Assembly: GCA_964496705.1 (NCBI GenBank)
Contig: CAZCBJ010000194.1
Coordinates: 1-7,674, forward strand
Source: CAZCBJ01 sp964496705
Lineage (GTDB): Bacteria; Chloroflexota; Anaerolineae; Anaerolineales; Anaerolineaceae
Reading direction: 5' to 3'
Length of the DNA: 7,674 bases
In this document: positions 6,685 to 7,674 of the stretch, in pieces
Position numbering within the stretch: the stretch's first letter is position 1
Layout: each line of letters begins with the position of its first letter
The notes under the pieces: generated by a model
The model's database searches: none
What the model was told of the DNA's origin: nothing
Seen by the model: the letters and a program-made list of their open reading frames with translations, nothing else
Position numbers and translations under genes: made by a program

Positions 6685-7134
6685 ATGTCTGCAATGGATA
6701 GGCTGGACACGTTATTCGCAGTCACCGCGCTGGCCTTCCAGCTGGTGCTGATCGCGCACTTTGCGCTGCGCAAATGGCGCTTTGCGACGGCGCTGCGCTA
6801 CGGACCGATCGTGTACGCGCTGAGCATCCCGGCGGTGGTGGTGAGCGCTGTGCTGTTGGCGGGGGGCAAGCCCTGGGGACTGTGGCTGGGCGGGTTCCTG
6901 TACCTGGTCTGGGCGCTGTTCGGCTACATGGTGGAATATGCGCGGCGCATCGAGTGGCGCAGCCCGATCCGCCCGGGGGTGTTTGTCCCGTATGTGCTGC
7001 TCTACCTGGCGACAGTGATGTTCTACTGGTTCCCGCTGGCGCTGGTGGCGAAGGGGCTGTGGTATGTCTACGCGGCGCTGTTTGTGATCAGCACGGTGCT
7101 GAATGTGACCTCGCACAAAGGACCTGGAAAATAG
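6685..7134 (+). CDS. Small four-helix membrane protein, unknown function
   Basis: I do not recognise a named family. The 149-residue protein is strongly hydrophobic, with about four to five membrane helices: roughly residues 5-27 (LFAVTALAFQLVLIAHFAL), 36-55 (VYALSIPAVVVSAVLLAGG), 58-80 (GLWLGGFLYLVWALFGYMVEY) and 95-140, a long aromatic-rich region probably forming two helices (LLYLATVMFYWFPLALV and LWYVYAALFVISTVLNV). Basic clusters between helices (ALRKWRFA, YARRIEWRS) fit cytoplasmic loops. It starts 74 bp after the kinase on the same strand with an excellent ribosome binding site and no convincing separate promoter, so it is probably the third gene of the two-component operon. Its role may be as an accessory to, or target of, the system, but only position supports that. 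Confidence 0.75.
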   Translation: MSAMDRLDTLFAVTALAFQLVLIAHFALRKWRFATALRYGPIVYALSIPAVVVSAVLLAGGKPWGLWLGGFLYLVWALFGYMVEYARRIEWRSPIRPGVFVPYVLLYLATVMFYWFPLALVAKGLWYVYAALFVISTVLNVTSHKGPGK

Positions 7135-7213
7135 ACCGCGAGCGGATTGCGGCAGCGCCGCTGTCTGCGGTTTGTAGTCATCCAGAAGGGGGAAAATTCG
7201 CTCCTCCGGGCGG

Positions 7214-7242
7214 TTGTTTTCACGCCAGCCGCGTGCTATGAT
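7214..7242 (+). promoter_or_regulatory. Extended -10 sigma-70-type promoter (P1)
   Basis: TTGTTT (7214-7219), a 17-base spacer and TATGAT (7237-7242), with the extended TGC immediately upstream at 7234-7236. Transcription would begin near 7249, leaving a leader of about 55 bases before the ATG at 7304. It is the best promoter match in the window. Confidence 0.65.
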
Positions 7243-7291
7243 GAACATGGGTGCAGGGGTCAAACTGGCTGGCAAGGGTTGGTTGCGTGTG

Positions 7292-7298
7292 AAGGAGG
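7292..7298 (+). promoter_or_regulatory. Shine-Dalgarno that sets the start of the 62-residue protein
   Basis: AAGGAGG, five bases before the ATG at 7304. The frame is open upstream to a TTG at 7214, but that codon forms the promoter -35 box, so the ATG at 7304 is preferred. Confidence 0.8.
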
Positions 7299-7303
7299 CT
7301 GAG

Positions 7304-7492
7304 ATGAAATACCGGGTTCACCGCCTGGAAGTGAAGGCGAATACGATCCAAGAGGAACTGGAGAAGTTCCTGAACCAATTGGAGGGCGAGGTGCTGGCGG
7401 TCGTCCCGCATGTTACGCCCACATTCCAAATGATGGGACCCACGGCCAAGGTGAATTTCCTGCTGATCGTGGAGAAGGTCGAGCGGCGCTGA
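7304..7492 (+). CDS. Small 62-residue protein, unknown function
   Basis: The predicted layout is a short basic strand (MKYRVHRLEVKA), an amphipathic helix (TIQEELEKFLNQLEG), a strand (EVLAVVPHVTP), a variable turn with two Met, and a final strand (VNFLLIVEKVERR). This beta-alpha-beta-beta pattern, with a helix ending LNQLEGEV before a hydrophobic strand, recalls small DUF4177-like proteins, but the resemblance is loose and I give no family name. There is no signal peptide or membrane helix, so it is probably cytosolic. It has its own promoter (P1) and a strong ribosome binding site and appears to be transcribed separately from the upstream membrane protein gene. The small size and clean start context make it likely real. 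Confidence 0.75.
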   Translation: MKYRVHRLEVKANTIQEELEKFLNQLEGEVLAVVPHVTPTFQMMGPTAKVNFLLIVEKVERR

Positions 7493-7509
7493 GCGCGGGG
7501 AGGGGGCGG

Positions 7510-7605
7510 ATGATCGAAACTTGCGCGGGCATCTGGTTGTATTGTTCTGCGCCGCGTGCCATGATGGAACTGCAGCCTCAAGCTGTTGGGCTGCGGGAGG
7601 AATAA
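7510..7605 (+). CDS. Possible 31-residue small ORF
   Basis: An ATG frame of 31 codons starts 17 bp after the previous stop. It is preceded by a G-rich stretch containing GGAGG six bases upstream. The product begins MIETCAGIWLYCSAP and ends VGLREE. I know no homologue, and the composition is uninformative. It overlaps the second promoter motif entirely, and the two readings compete. I think the promoter is the likelier explanation. Confidence 0.18.
   Translation: MIETCAGIWLYCSAPRAMMELQPQAVGLREE
7537..7565 (+). promoter_or_regulatory. Second extended -10 promoter-like motif (P2)
   Basis: TTGTAT (7537-7542), a 17-base spacer and CATGAT (7560-7565), preceded by TGC at 7557-7559. The 16 bases 7551-7566 match the P1 bases 7228-7243 at 15 of 16 positions. 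The -10 lacks the leading T, so it should be weaker than P1. It would transcribe rightward into a hairpin, a ribosome binding site and the second heptamer array. Confidence 0.45.
7570..7596 (+). promoter_or_regulatory. Hairpin next to a Shine-Dalgarno downstream of P2
   Basis: GCAGCC (7572-7577) pairs with GGCTGC (7589-7594) around an 11-base loop, and the outer T-G and C-G pairs extend the stem to eight. The right arm ends inside GGGAGG (7595-7600), which lies four bases before an ATG at 7605. The stem could therefore partly mask that ribosome binding site. The ATG opens only a nine-codon ORF (MEERRGSTD, stop at 7632-7634). Confidence 0.4.
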
Positions 7606-7635
7606 TGGAGGAGCGGCGCGGATCAACGGATTGAC

Positions 7636-7674
7636 GGTTGTCGGTTGTCGGTTGTCGGTTGTCGGTTGTCAGTT
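7636..7674. repeat. Seven-base tandem repeat array (GGTTGTC), runs off window
   Basis: Five exact GGTTGTC units occupy 7636-7670, followed by the start of a variant unit (AGTT) at the window end. A degenerate unit, GATTGAC, precedes them at 7629-7635. Its period equals that of the array at 2657-2733, but the unit sequence differs. This unit contains no stop codon in any frame on either strand. The full length is unknown. Confidence 0.95.

Noticed and set aside
7149..7170. Hairpin GCGGC-AGC-GCCGC after the small membrane protein gene, as a terminator
   Set aside because: The stem has only five pairs and no T-run follows it. A weak pause site is possible, but a terminator call is not supported.

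Overview
This is a GC-rich, gene-dense bacterial window with an assembly gap near its left edge. No rRNA, tRNA or other taxonomic marker is present. Several things are compatible with a Chloroflexota (Anaerolineae-like) genome: the overall style of the proteins, a response regulator with an unusual HTH followed by a multi-pass membrane histidine kinase, a TGnTATGAT-type extended -10 promoter, and seven-base tandem repeats between genes. That placement is inference from recalled family style, not proof.

Layout from left to right. (1) Positions 1-821 hold the 3' part of a CapA-family (PGA_cap, metallophosphoesterase-like) gene on the + strand. It is cut by the window edge and interrupted by 21 Ns at its TNNH motif. 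(2) Positions 829-2481 on the - strand encode a multi-pass DUF4173 membrane protein, convergent with capA and only 7 bp away. (3) Positions 2482-2775 are intergenic and contain a seven-base tandem array (GAGTTAG/GAATTAG). (4) Positions 2776-3570 encode a class I SAM-dependent methyltransferase. Its stop codon lies inside the first of three copies of a 15-bp element (two direct, one inverted) that fill the start of the next intergenic region. (5) Positions 3735-7134 look like a signalling unit: a REC-HTH response regulator, a membrane GAF histidine kinase that overlaps it by 4 bp (GTGA), and a small four-helix membrane protein with a near-perfect Shine-Dalgarno sequence. (6) Positions 7214-7492 contain a good extended -10 promoter and a 62-residue small protein. 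(7) Positions 7493-7674 contain a second copy of the promoter motif, a hairpin next to a Shine-Dalgarno sequence, only tiny ORFs, and a second seven-base array (GGTTGTC) that runs off the window.

The kinase and regulator should form a phosphorelay. The kinase would autophosphorylate at His513 and pass the phosphate to Asp59 of the regulator. The small membrane protein downstream may be an accessory or a target, but that rests on position only. The capA, DUF4173 and methyltransferase genes show no functional link to this system.

I see no clear undescribed defence, mobile or biosynthetic system. The most unusual material is in the non-coding DNA: two different seven-base arrays, the 15-bp repeat that supplies a stop codon, and a promoter/hairpin/RBS module that reads into the second array without an evident gene.
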